Source: Thermoplasmata archaeon (GTDB lineage: Archaea > Thermoplasmatota > Thermoplasmata > UBA184). Taken from it: DNA of 9,795 nucleotides. Of this stretch, positions 1-5,247 are shown in pieces. The translations under genes were made by a program, and so were the position numbers. The notes under the pieces are model-generated. The model made no database searches, had not been told where the DNA came from, and worked only from the letters and a program-made list of their open reading frames with translations. The stretch is taken from the NCBI GenBank assembly GCA_030064695.1, contig JASHYV010000107.1, positions 1 through 9,795 on the forward strand, in the 5' to 3' direction. The stretch's first letter is position 1. Each line of letters opens with the position of its first letter.

Positions 1-384
1 TTCCCGATGTTCGGGGACGGGGAGTATCATGTGAGCCCCCTCGCGGTCGAGGACTTCGCCCGCGTGCTTCGGCGCGAGGCCGACCGGGGTGGGCGGCGCG
101 TCGTCTCCGTGGGGGGCCCACAGCGGTGGGTGTACCGCGCGCTGACGGACCGGATGTTCGCGGCGCTGCGTCGTCCGCCCCGGTACTTTCGGCTCTCCCC
201 GGCCGGCTCGGTGCGCCTCGCCCGGGTCCTGGAGCGGCTCGGCTCGTCGCGGCTCTACGCCTACGAGGTCGAGTGGCTCCTCTCGGACCGGCTCGGGCTC
301 CCGGCGTACGAGGGACTGGAGCCTTCGCTGCGCCCCGTAGAGCCGTTCCTCGATCGGGAAGGCGCCCAGCTTCGGGGCGGATAG
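1..384 (+). CDS. C-terminal part of an NAD(P)-binding SDR / NDUFA9-type epimerase-like protein (5' truncated)
   Basis: The reading frame is open from the first base and ends at TAG 382-384, so the window holds only the last 127 residues. The N-terminal Rossmann half, with its glycine-rich nucleotide motif, is missing. The visible start (FPMFGDGEYHVSPLAVEDFA) matches the region of extended/atypical SDR proteins where a conserved 'h-P-v-x-V-x-D-x-A' segment follows the cofactor domain. It is followed by 'VSVGGPQRWVYRALTDRMF', which corresponds to the family's 'GGPE-x-x-T/S-Y-R-E-L' motif. The tail (LPAYEGLEPSLRPVEPFLDR) resembles the usual C-terminal end of NDUFA9-like members. The Met at base 7 lies inside this conserved segment and is not a start. 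Substrate cannot be inferred. Members act as sugar epimerases/reductases or as structural proteins associated with complex I. Family assignment is from motif memory only; moderate confidence. Confidence 0.6.
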   Translation, partial: FPMFGDGEYHVSPLAVEDFARVLRREADRGGRRVVSVGGPQRWVYRALTDRMFAALRRPPRYFRLSPAGSVRLARVLERLGSSRLYAYEVEWLLSDRLGLPAYEGLEPSLRPVEPFLDREGAQLRGG

Positions 385-425
385 GCAGCCGGTGCGCGTC
401 CGGGCGGGCGCCCGGCCGAGATATG

Positions 426-433
426 TTTTTAAA
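426..433 (+). promoter_or_regulatory. TATA-like promoter box for the HsdR_N-like gene
   Basis: TTTTTAAA is a rare A/T run in GC-rich DNA. Its centre is about 29 nt before ATG 459, which fits an archaeal TATA box driving a nearly leaderless mRNA. This spacing is why ATG 459 is preferred to the in-frame ATG at 423, which would lie before the box. Confidence 0.5.
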
Positions 434-458
434 CGAAGGGCAGCCATCCGTTCGCCCG

Positions 459-1385
459 ATGGAAGCGGTCGATCTCAGCCGTCGGCTCACCGACTTCGGC
501 CAGGTCGCGGGCGAAGTGCTGCGCGACGTCGAGAATGTGACCGAGGCGCAGATCCGGCACTGGATCGTGAATCCCTTCCTGGTCGCCCTCGGCTGGGACC
601 CCCACGACAAGAAGCAGGTCTACCTCGACTTCCCGGTGAAGGGGGGCGACGAGCACGTCGACTATGCGCTCTTCAGCGCCGATGGGGAGCCCCGACTCTT
701 CCTCGACGTCCGGGACCGCACGGCGAACGTGACCGAGATCGGGAAGCTCGCCGACCAGGCCAAGGCCGCGAAGGTCCCGCTCGCGCTCCTCACCAACGGG
801 CGCGAGTTCTCCCTCTGGTTCGTACCGCGCGACGAGCCGGCGGCGCCGCTCTTCGTGCTCCCGCTCGCGGACCTCTCGCTCAACTCGGAGAGCCTGCTCG
901 GGCTCACGGCCGAGTACCGCCTGAGCGACACCGGCATCGAGCAGCTGCGTCGCAGCGCGATCCGACTCGCGGTGCTGCAGATGCTCGAGGACAACGCGGA
1001 GAAGACGTTCGGCGCGCTCGTGGACTGGGTCCAGGCGCAGGTCGCTCCGGGAGCGCTCGATGACACCACCTCCGCCGCCATCCGCGACGCGACGATGCTC
1101 TGGCTGACCGAGGAGCACCTCACGATGCCGGCGTTCCAGCCGGGCGAGGGGAAGCGGGCCCACGAGCTCCGCTCCACGACCGCCAAGGATTGGGAGCCGT
1201 TCCCGCGCGGCCCTCCGGGCACCTTCCAGTACAAGTACGACTCCGCGAAGATCCTCGACCTCCGACAGGGGGCCAAGGAGGTCCGCGAGCAGCTGCGGCT
1301 CCAGGGGCTGAAGACCCCCTCCGCGACCGCGTTCGGCGGCTTCTACCACGCGCTGCGGTCGCGCGCCGGCCTCGGCTCGAAGTAG
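459..1385 (+). CDS. Orphan protein with a type I restriction HsdR N-terminal-like (PD-(D/E)XK-type) domain
   Basis: Encodes 308 aa. Residues ~30-125 have the layout of the HsdR_N nuclease fold: 'IRHWIVNPFLVALGWD' (32-47) matches the family helix ending in 'LGW', then come VDYALF (67-72) with the D of the PD motif, LFLDVRD (80-86) where E-x-K would fall, and a helix-strand-strand run (QAKAAKVPLALLTNGREFSLWF) as in HsdR. The usual E-x-K reads D83-V-R85, so cleavage activity is doubtful. The remainder (~130-308) is helical and unrecognised, ending in a basic segment (FYHALRSRAGLGSK). There is no helicase region, hsdM or hsdS nearby, so this is not a full R subunit (about 1000 aa). Such small stand-alone proteins are common in archaea and are usually unassigned. 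It could be a DNA-binding protein, an inactive nuclease or a defence remnant. It ends 18 nt from the convergent QueA-like gene. Confidence 0.65.
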   Translation: MEAVDLSRRLTDFGQVAGEVLRDVENVTEAQIRHWIVNPFLVALGWDPHDKKQVYLDFPVKGGDEHVDYALFSADGEPRLFLDVRDRTANVTEIGKLADQAKAAKVPLALLTNGREFSLWFVPRDEPAAPLFVLPLADLSLNSESLLGLTAEYRLSDTGIEQLRRSAIRLAVLQMLEDNAEKTFGALVDWVQAQVAPGALDDTTSAAIRDATMLWLTEEHLTMPAFQPGEGKRAHELRSTTAKDWEPFPRGPPGTFQYKYDSAKILDLRQGAKEVREQLRLQGLKTPSATAFGGFYHALRSRAGLGSK

Positions 1386-1403
1386 TCCCGACCGCCGCCC
1401 GGC

Positions 1404-2432
1404 CTAGCCGGGCAGGATCAGGTGGCTGTCGCCGAACTCGTGCCAGAGGTACCCCCGCTCGATCGCCCGGCCATACGCCTGGGCGAGGCGACCCTCGGGA
1501 AGGAACGTGGCCAGGAGCTCGAGATGCGTGGTGCGCGCGGCGTGGAAGCCGGTCAAGAGCCCGTCCACCGTCCGCAGCGGGGTACCGGAACGAAGGAAGA
1601 GCTGGGTGAAGCCGCCGGTCGCTCGGAGGCCGCAGCCGTCGGCGGCGGACTCGAGCGCTCGCACAACGGTCGTGCCGACCGCGAGCACGCGACCGCCCTC
1701 CCGCCGGGTCTCCCGGATCGCCCGGACGGTTGCGGGCGGCACTTCGAACGGCTCGGGATAGACGGGGCTCCACCCGGGCAGGGCCGCGTCGGTCTCGAGG
1801 CTGGAGACGCCGGTGTGCAGCACGATCGACGCGATGCGAACGCCGAGGGCAGAGAGCTCGCCGACCAGCCGCGGGGTGAACGGCCGTCCGGCGCTCGGCA
1901 TCTCGGCGCTCCCTGGGACGCGGCCGAAGAGGGTCTGGTAGTCCGAGAGCGGATGGTCGTGAGCGAGGTAGCCGTACCGAATGGGGCGCCCGTGGCGCGC
2001 CATCGCGGCCGGGAGGTCACCCTCGACCTGAAGGAACGAGAGACGGGGGAGGCCCGGATACGGGGCGATCCAACGCGCCGGTAGTCCGGCGAGTTCGAAC
2101 GCTGCGTGAGGCGCCGCCGGCACCGGGCCGGGACGGGAGGGACTCCACCGAGCCTCGGCGAGCCAGAGATCCGGGCCGTAGCGGGTGGAGAGATGCACCC
2201 AGAACGCTCCCGATGCGGATCGGGCCGGCAGCGCGGCGGGCAGCGTGGCGCTCTCGTTGACGACGAGCAGATCGTTGGGGCGGAGGATCGAGGGGAGGTC
2301 CCGGAACCGTCGGTCGTCGTCCCGGGACCCCTCGGTCACGAGGAGCCGGACCTCGTCGCGGGCCAGGCCGCGCTCCTCCGGAGTGCGATCCGCCTCCGCC
2401 GGTCGCGCGTGCTCGGGCAGGATGGGGCCCAT
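1404..2432 (-). CDS. QueA-like S-adenosylmethionine:tRNA ribosyltransferase-isomerase homologue (actinobacterial-type subgroup)
   Basis: Encodes 342 aa, the usual QueA length. Canonical QueA transfers and isomerises the ribosyl part of SAM onto preQ1-tRNA to give epoxyqueuosine. Visible landmarks are an N-terminal 'FRDLPSILRPNDLLVVN' (the family's 'l-x-P-G-D-L-l-V-x-N'), SAEMPSAGRPFT (175-186, aligned to canonical 'aaPTAGLHFT'), HTGVSSLE (206-213, in place of 'HVGAGTF'), VGTTVVRALE (252-261, the family's 'VGTTsvRtLE') and the C-terminal 'YLWHEFGDSHLIL'. The replaced LHF and HVG motifs match, from memory, a QueA-like subgroup found in actinobacteria that lack queuosine. Archaea place preQ0, not preQ1, in tRNA, so the standard substrate would be absent; function is unknown. 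ATG 2432 overlaps the SDR stop (TGATG) and has GGAGGTG 8 nt upstream; GTG 2435 is an alternative. Last gene of a three-gene operon. Confidence 0.85.
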   Translation of the reverse strand: MGPILPEHARPAEADRTPEERGLARDEVRLLVTEGSRDDDRRFRDLPSILRPNDLLVVNESATLPAALPARSASGAFWVHLSTRYGPDLWLAEARWSPSRPGPVPAAPHAAFELAGLPARWIAPYPGLPRLSFLQVEGDLPAAMARHGRPIRYGYLAHDHPLSDYQTLFGRVPGSAEMPSAGRPFTPRLVGELSALGVRIASIVLHTGVSSLETDAALPGWSPVYPEPFEVPPATVRAIRETRREGGRVLAVGTTVVRALESAADGCGLRATGGFTQLFLRSGTPLRTVDGLLTGFHAARTTHLELLATFLPEGRLAQAYGRAIERGYLWHEFGDSHLILPG

Positions 2433-3160
2433 CACGGAGGCACCTCCCAGCGGTCGGCCTGGGCCTGGAACCGGTGACCCGACGTGCGCTCCGGGTCCTG
2501 ATGGAGCAGCCAGGCCCAGAACGGGAGTGTGATCTCGGGCGGGGGGCGCCCCGAAACCTCCGACTCCGGCAGCGCCGCGCGCACGCCCGGGGTCAGCATG
2601 TCCCCGGGGTCGACGCTGAGCACCGAGATCCCTTCGGCCGCGAGTTCATGCGCGAGCGTCAAGCTCGCGAGATCCAGGGCGGCCTTCGAGGCCCCATAGG
2701 CGCCCCATCCCGGATAGCCTCCCACCGCGGCATCGCTCGAAATATTGATCACCCGGCCCCGATGGGCGGAGAGCTCCGGCCGGAGCTCCTGCACGAGCGC
2801 GAGCGGGGCCGCCAGGTTCACGGCGAAGACCCGCTCGAGTTCCCGGAGGTCGTACTCCACCAGCGGGGGCAGAGGGACGGTCCCGAGGACGCCCGCGTTG
2901 TTGACCAAAAGGTCGATGCGACCCAACTCCCGGACCGCGGCGAGCACCCGGGAACGGGTCTCCGGTTCCGTTACGTCGCCGGCCACGATCCGAACCGTTC
3001 CCGCGGGCTCGAGGTCCGAGGCGAACTGCTCGAGCGCCGGGCGGCCGCGGGCGACCAGGACCAGGTCGTACCCTTCGGCCGCGAGGAAGCGAGCGAGCGA
3101 CGCGCCCAAGCCTCGGCTCGCGCCGGTGATCACCGCGACGGGCCGGGCCCGGGGCGTCAT
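2432..3160 (-). CDS. Short-chain dehydrogenase/reductase (classical SDR)
   Basis: Encodes 242 aa, the normal length of a classical NAD(P)H-dependent SDR. The cofactor motif TGASRGLG is at 12-19, the acidic 'GDVT' at 61-64, and NNAG at 87-90. The catalytic set is complete: N115, S142 (in NISSDAA), Y155 and K159 (YGASK). The 'DPGDMLTPG' loop after the catalytic segment corresponds to the usual 'PG-x-x-x-T' motif. R38 after the second strand, and R16 in the glycine motif, would favour NADP(H), which is inference. The substrate is unknown. The start is ATG 3160, overlapping the TGA of the upstream regulator by 4 nt (ATGA). The frame stays open far upstream, but that region overlaps the regulator gene and is not coding. 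The 3' end overlaps the QueA-like start by 1 nt. Together this implies co-transcription and probable regulation by the Fe-S-type regulator encoded first in the operon. Confidence 0.9.
   Translation of the reverse strand: MTPRARPVAVITGASRGLGASLARFLAAEGYDLVLVARGRPALEQFASDLEPAGTVRIVAGDVTEPETRSRVLAAVRELGRIDLLVNNAGVLGTVPLPPLVEYDLRELERVFAVNLAAPLALVQELRPELSAHRGRVINISSDAAVGGYPGWGAYGASKAALDLASLTLAHELAAEGISVLSVDPGDMLTPGVRAALPESEVSGRPPPEITLPFWAWLLHQDPERTSGHRFQAQADRWEVPP
2441..2447 (-). promoter_or_regulatory. Shine-Dalgarno sequence for the QueA-like gene
   Basis: On the minus strand GGAGGTG lies 8 nt before ATG 2432 (5 nt before GTG 2435), inside the 3' end of the SDR gene. It is the clearest Shine-Dalgarno in the window. 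That is expected for an internal operon gene in an organism whose first genes are leaderless. Confidence 0.6.
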
Positions 3161-3816
3161 GGGGTCGCGGGCCTCGCCGGGCGGATCATGAACCGACAGA
3201 CCGGGTCGCCCGCGACGACCCGATGGGAGACGTCGACGTTGGCGCGAAGCAGGGACGCGAACATGCGCCGCTCCGTCTCGCAGGCGACCGGGAACCGGCC
3301 CGCGAGCGCGAGGATCGGGCAGTTGTGCTCCAGCATCTCGATCGAGCCCTTGCGGCGGGTGCCGACCTCGGCCATGTAGCCGCCCTCGGTCCGGATGTGG
3401 GCCAGCTCCTGGACGCGCGCGGTGAGCTCCGGAGCGCCCATCCGGGCGCGCGCGCGATCCGCGACCTCGTGAGCGCGCTCGGTCAACAGCTCCTGGACGG
3501 CGTTCGGTCCCATCCGTCGCTGGATGAAGTCGAGAGCCGCGAGGGAGACCTCCGAGTAGTTCTGGGGAAAGAGCGGGTGAGCCCGCGGGGTCAGCCGAAA
3601 CTGCACCCGCGGTCGCCCGACGTGCCCGGCCCGGTAGGAGCGCTCGATGAGACCCTCGTGCTCCAGCTGCTGGACGTGGCCCAGCACCGCGACCTTCGAG
3701 ATCCCGAGGCCACGGGCGAGCTCCTCGAGGGAGGAGTCCGGTCGAAGCTTCAGCGTACGCAGGATCCCTCGCTTCGGTGAGGAGTACCCGACCGGCGCCT
3801 CGGCTCCGTCTGTCAC
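3157..3816 (-). CDS. SufR-like winged-helix transcriptional regulator with putative Fe-S cysteines
   Basis: Encodes 219 aa from GTG 3816. A winged helix-turn-helix covers ~15-76: 'KRGILRTLKLRPDSSLEELA' (helix 1-2), LGISKVAVLGHVQQLEHEGLI (37-57, HTH with recognition helix) and the wing GRPRVQFRLT (67-76). This is the layout of SufR/DeoR-type regulators. The C-terminal half carries NCPILALAGRFPVAC and AGDPVC, giving C166-x12-C179-x27-C207. The first two match the spacing of the [4Fe-4S] ligands of SufR; a fourth cysteine between C179 and C207 is absent. SufR proteins repress Fe-S assembly or redox genes when the cluster is bound, so a redox or iron-sensing role is likely but inferred. GTG 3816 was chosen because it lies about 26 nt from the TATA box; GTG 3828 (223 aa) would be only ~14 nt away. 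First gene of the operon with the SDR and QueA-like genes. Confidence 0.8.
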   Translation of the reverse strand: MTDGAEAPVGYSSPKRGILRTLKLRPDSSLEELARGLGISKVAVLGHVQQLEHEGLIERSYRAGHVGRPRVQFRLTPRAHPLFPQNYSEVSLAALDFIQRRMGPNAVQELLTERAHEVADRARARMGAPELTARVQELAHIRTEGGYMAEVGTRRKGSIEMLEHNCPILALAGRFPVACETERRMFASLLRANVDVSHRVVAGDPVCRFMIRPARPATP

Positions 3817-3838
3817 GGGACGGAACACGGCGGGCGGG

Positions 3839-3847
3839 TTTATACAC
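3839..3847 (-). promoter_or_regulatory. TATA box for the regulator-SDR-QueA-like operon
   Basis: GTGTATAAA on the minus strand, centred near 3842 and about 26 nt before GTG 3816, fits an archaeal promoter with leaderless translation. It sits in an unusually A/T-rich patch (about 3838-3866) between divergent genes. A weak dyad, GATT-N8-AATC (3849-3864), lies just upstream and could be an operator, but it is too short to claim. Confidence 0.6.
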
Positions 3848-3892
3848 TGATTCCTTTACAAATCGAACGAACGCGTCGCGACCGGGACCGTC

Positions 3893-3900
3893 GATAAATT
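3893..3900 (+). promoter_or_regulatory. TATA-like box for the 76-aa protein gene
   Basis: GATAAATT is centred about 31 nt before ATG 3928, predicting a very short 5' leader. An out-of-frame ATG at 3917 falls before the expected transcription start and should not interfere. Confidence 0.5.
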
Positions 3901-3927
3901 CGTATCCCGGCGCGCCATGTCCGGACC

Positions 3928-4158
3928 ATGGCCGCTGCGTCCGTCGAAGCGAATCCGTTCCTCGAGCTCGTCGAAGCGCTCGCCGACCGACATGGGGAGC
4001 TCGACCTCCACGTCGAGCACCTGAGCCTCAAGCTGCCGATGATCCGGCAGACGGTGGAGCTCAACGGGACCGTGACGGTCTCCGTGAAGTTCCGGGGGCT
4101 GACCGAGCGCGAGAAGCAGGCGAACGTCGCGCGCGAGGTCCGGGCCCACTCGAAGTAG
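3928..4158 (+). CDS. Small protein of unknown function (76 aa)
   Basis: Not assigned to a named family. It is predicted soluble and cytoplasmic, with no signal peptide or membrane segment. Residues ~8-22 (ANPFLELVEALADRH) look like an amphipathic helix. They are followed by a strand-rich stretch, 'LHVEHLSLKLPMIRQTVELN' then GTVTVSVKFRGLT with alternating hydrophobic residues, and a charged C-terminal helix (REKQANVAREVRAHSK). Reasons to believe it is real are a well-placed TATA-like box, an ATG start, base composition like its neighbours, and a compact alpha-beta-alpha pattern with a regular distribution of charged residues. It is divergent from the SufR-like operon, separated by about 110 nt that hold both promoters. 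It might be co-regulated with that operon, but nothing in the sequence proves this. Confidence 0.6.
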   Translation: MAAASVEANPFLELVEALADRHGELDLHVEHLSLKLPMIRQTVELNGTVTVSVKFRGLTEREKQANVAREVRAHSK

Positions 4159-4202
4159 GCCCGACCCGTCGGCGCCCGTGGGCGCGAGGTGATTTCGGCA
4201 CC

Positions 4203-4209
4203 TTTAATA
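4203..4209 (+). promoter_or_regulatory. TATA-like box for the small Cys-pair protein gene
   Basis: TTTAATA is centred about 31 nt before ATG 4237, the same spacing as at the neighbouring small gene. It overlaps the 3' arm of a short inverted repeat, AGGTG/CACCT (4187-4203). Confidence 0.45.
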
Positions 4210-4236
4210 CGCATCAGTCCGCATAGTTCCTCTCCC

Positions 4237-4461
4237 ATGCCCGACGCCGGCCTCCCCCGGGAGGGGCACCCGTGCCTCGCCCGCGGATGCGGCCATTCGC
4301 CCTCGGACCACGTCGCGACGCCGGAACTCGCCGGTCCGCTCGAGACCGTCGTCTGGTGCTCGAGCTGCCGCCGCCACGAAACGCACCGGCCCCGTCGATG
4401 GGGCCACGTGTTCGCGGGATCCCAGGCTCGGACCCGCCGGCGTCTCGGCGGCGCGGCGTGA
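4237..4461 (+). CDS. Small putative zinc-binding protein (74 aa)
   Basis: Two cysteine pairs, C13-x4-C18 (PCLARGC) and C41-x2-C44 (WCSSC), are 22 residues apart, with His at 11, 20, 25, 47 and 50. This resembles a small zinc ribbon or treble-clef-like unit, although the first pair has an atypical four-residue gap. The C-terminal third is basic (HRPRRWGH and QARTRRRLGG), which would suit nucleic-acid binding; this is inference. No named family is recognised. The frame is open upstream to 4189, but ATG 4237 is preferred because it lies just downstream of a TATA-like box, giving a near-leaderless mRNA like the gene before it. It ends 18 nt before the convergent VIT1-type gene. Its existence is moderately supported by cysteine placement plus promoter. 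Confidence 0.5.
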   Translation: MPDAGLPREGHPCLARGCGHSPSDHVATPELAGPLETVVWCSSCRRHETHRPRRWGHVFAGSQARTRRRLGGAA

Positions 4462-4479
4462 ACGGTCGCGCGTCGGCGC

Positions 4480-5175
4480 TCAGCCGACGCCGATGAAGTG
4501 GCCGACCAGGAATCCGGCGAACCCGGCGCCCAGACCGATCACGATCATCCGGATCGCCGACTTCCACGTGATGCCCAGCGTGGTGTGGGCCTCGTAGTAT
4601 CCGACGACCCCGAGCACGATCGCGCTCAGCCCGATCGACACGTAGGCGGCTGTCACGATGTCGTGGGCGAGGAAGAAGAACGGGAGGAGCGGCACGATCG
4701 AGCCGGCCACGGTCGCGAGGAAGACGGTGTAGAAGCTCTGGAACGGCTGGTTCGGCTTGACCTCGGGAAGGTTCAGCTCGAACGCCATCATCAGTTCGAG
4801 CATCGCCTTCGGCTTCGCCTCGATCCGGCGGAGCATCTCCTCGACCTCGTCGCCCTCGTAGCCCCAGTTCCGGAGGATCACGCGAACCTCCTCCCGCTCC
4901 ATCTCCGGGAACTGCTGCATCTCCATCTTCTCCCGCTCGAGCTCCGAGAGGTAGAGGTGGCGCCGGGACAGCGTCGAGGTGTACGCGACCGCCCCCATCG
5001 AGATCGACTCGGCCGCGAGCGCAGCGAGGGCGGCGATGATGATCACGCGGGACGCGGCATCCGCCGCGACGAGCCCGAGCAGGATGCCCAGGACGTTCAC
5101 GAGCCCGTCCTGGCTCCCGAGGATGAAGTCCGAGAGGAAGGTCGGGCGCGGGTGTTCCTCGGGAACGCGGAGCAT
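4480..5175 (-). CDS. VIT1/CCC1-family Fe2+/Mn2+ membrane transporter
   Basis: Encodes 231 aa, the usual length. The N-terminal 'SDFILGSQDGLVNVLGILLG' (15-34) is the family's first membrane helix with the transport Asp (D23, in 'DGLV'). The second helix ends in the conserved AESISMGAVAY (55-65), equivalent to 'A-x-SM-x-x-GEY', with M60 as likely metal ligand. A long cytoplasmic hydrophilic helix hairpin (78-128) is rich in Glu (ELEREKMEM, EMEREE, EGDEVEE) and ends in M129-M130, the metal-collecting region of VIT1. Three further membrane segments follow: ~147-170 with 'SIVPLLPFFF', ~172-193 and ~206-229. Members move ferrous iron or manganese out of the cytosol by proton antiport. In a prokaryote this would be export or detoxification across the plasma membrane. 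It is transcribed alone, from a TATA-like box 30 nt upstream. Confidence 0.88.
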   Translation of the reverse strand: MLRVPEEHPRPTFLSDFILGSQDGLVNVLGILLGLVAADAASRVIIIAALAALAAESISMGAVAYTSTLSRRHLYLSELEREKMEMQQFPEMEREEVRVILRNWGYEGDEVEEMLRRIEAKPKAMLELMMAFELNLPEVKPNQPFQSFYTVFLATVAGSIVPLLPFFFLAHDIVTAAYVSIGLSAIVLGVVGYYEAHTTLGITWKSAIRMIVIGLGAGFAGFLVGHFIGVG

Positions 5176-5201
5176 CGCTGGCCTCTCCCAGCGGCCCCGC
5201 G

Positions 5202-5207
5202 TTATAG
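5202..5207 (-). promoter_or_regulatory. TATA-like box for the VIT1-type transporter
   Basis: CTATAA on the minus strand is centred about 30 nt before ATG 5175, consistent with a near-leaderless transcript. The rest of the 72-nt gap between this gene and the MetE-like stop shows nothing else. Confidence 0.5.
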
Positions 5208-5247
5208 CCTAACGGGGTCCGGCGCCGGAGACGACGGGGACTCGGGA

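Noticed and set aside
429..1349. 306-aa open frame antisense to the HsdR_N-like gene
   Set aside because: Low-complexity Glu/Arg/Leu composition typical of the complement of a GC-rich gene; no motif, and the opposite strand has a recognisable domain and promoter.
2432..3847. 471-aa reading of the SDR frame
   Set aside because: The N-terminal ~229 residues are Arg/Gly/Pro-rich and overlap the SufR-like gene; the SDR signature begins right after ATG 3160.
3849..3864. GATT-N8-AATC as the SufR-like operator
   Set aside because: Arms of only 4 bp; not distinguishable from chance without comparison to relatives.
4172..4204. Two short hairpins (GCGCC/GGCGC and AGGTG/CACCT) after the 76-aa gene as a terminator
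   Set aside because: Stems of only 5 bp, no T-run after the first, and the second overlaps the promoter of the next gene; chance dyads are common at this GC content.
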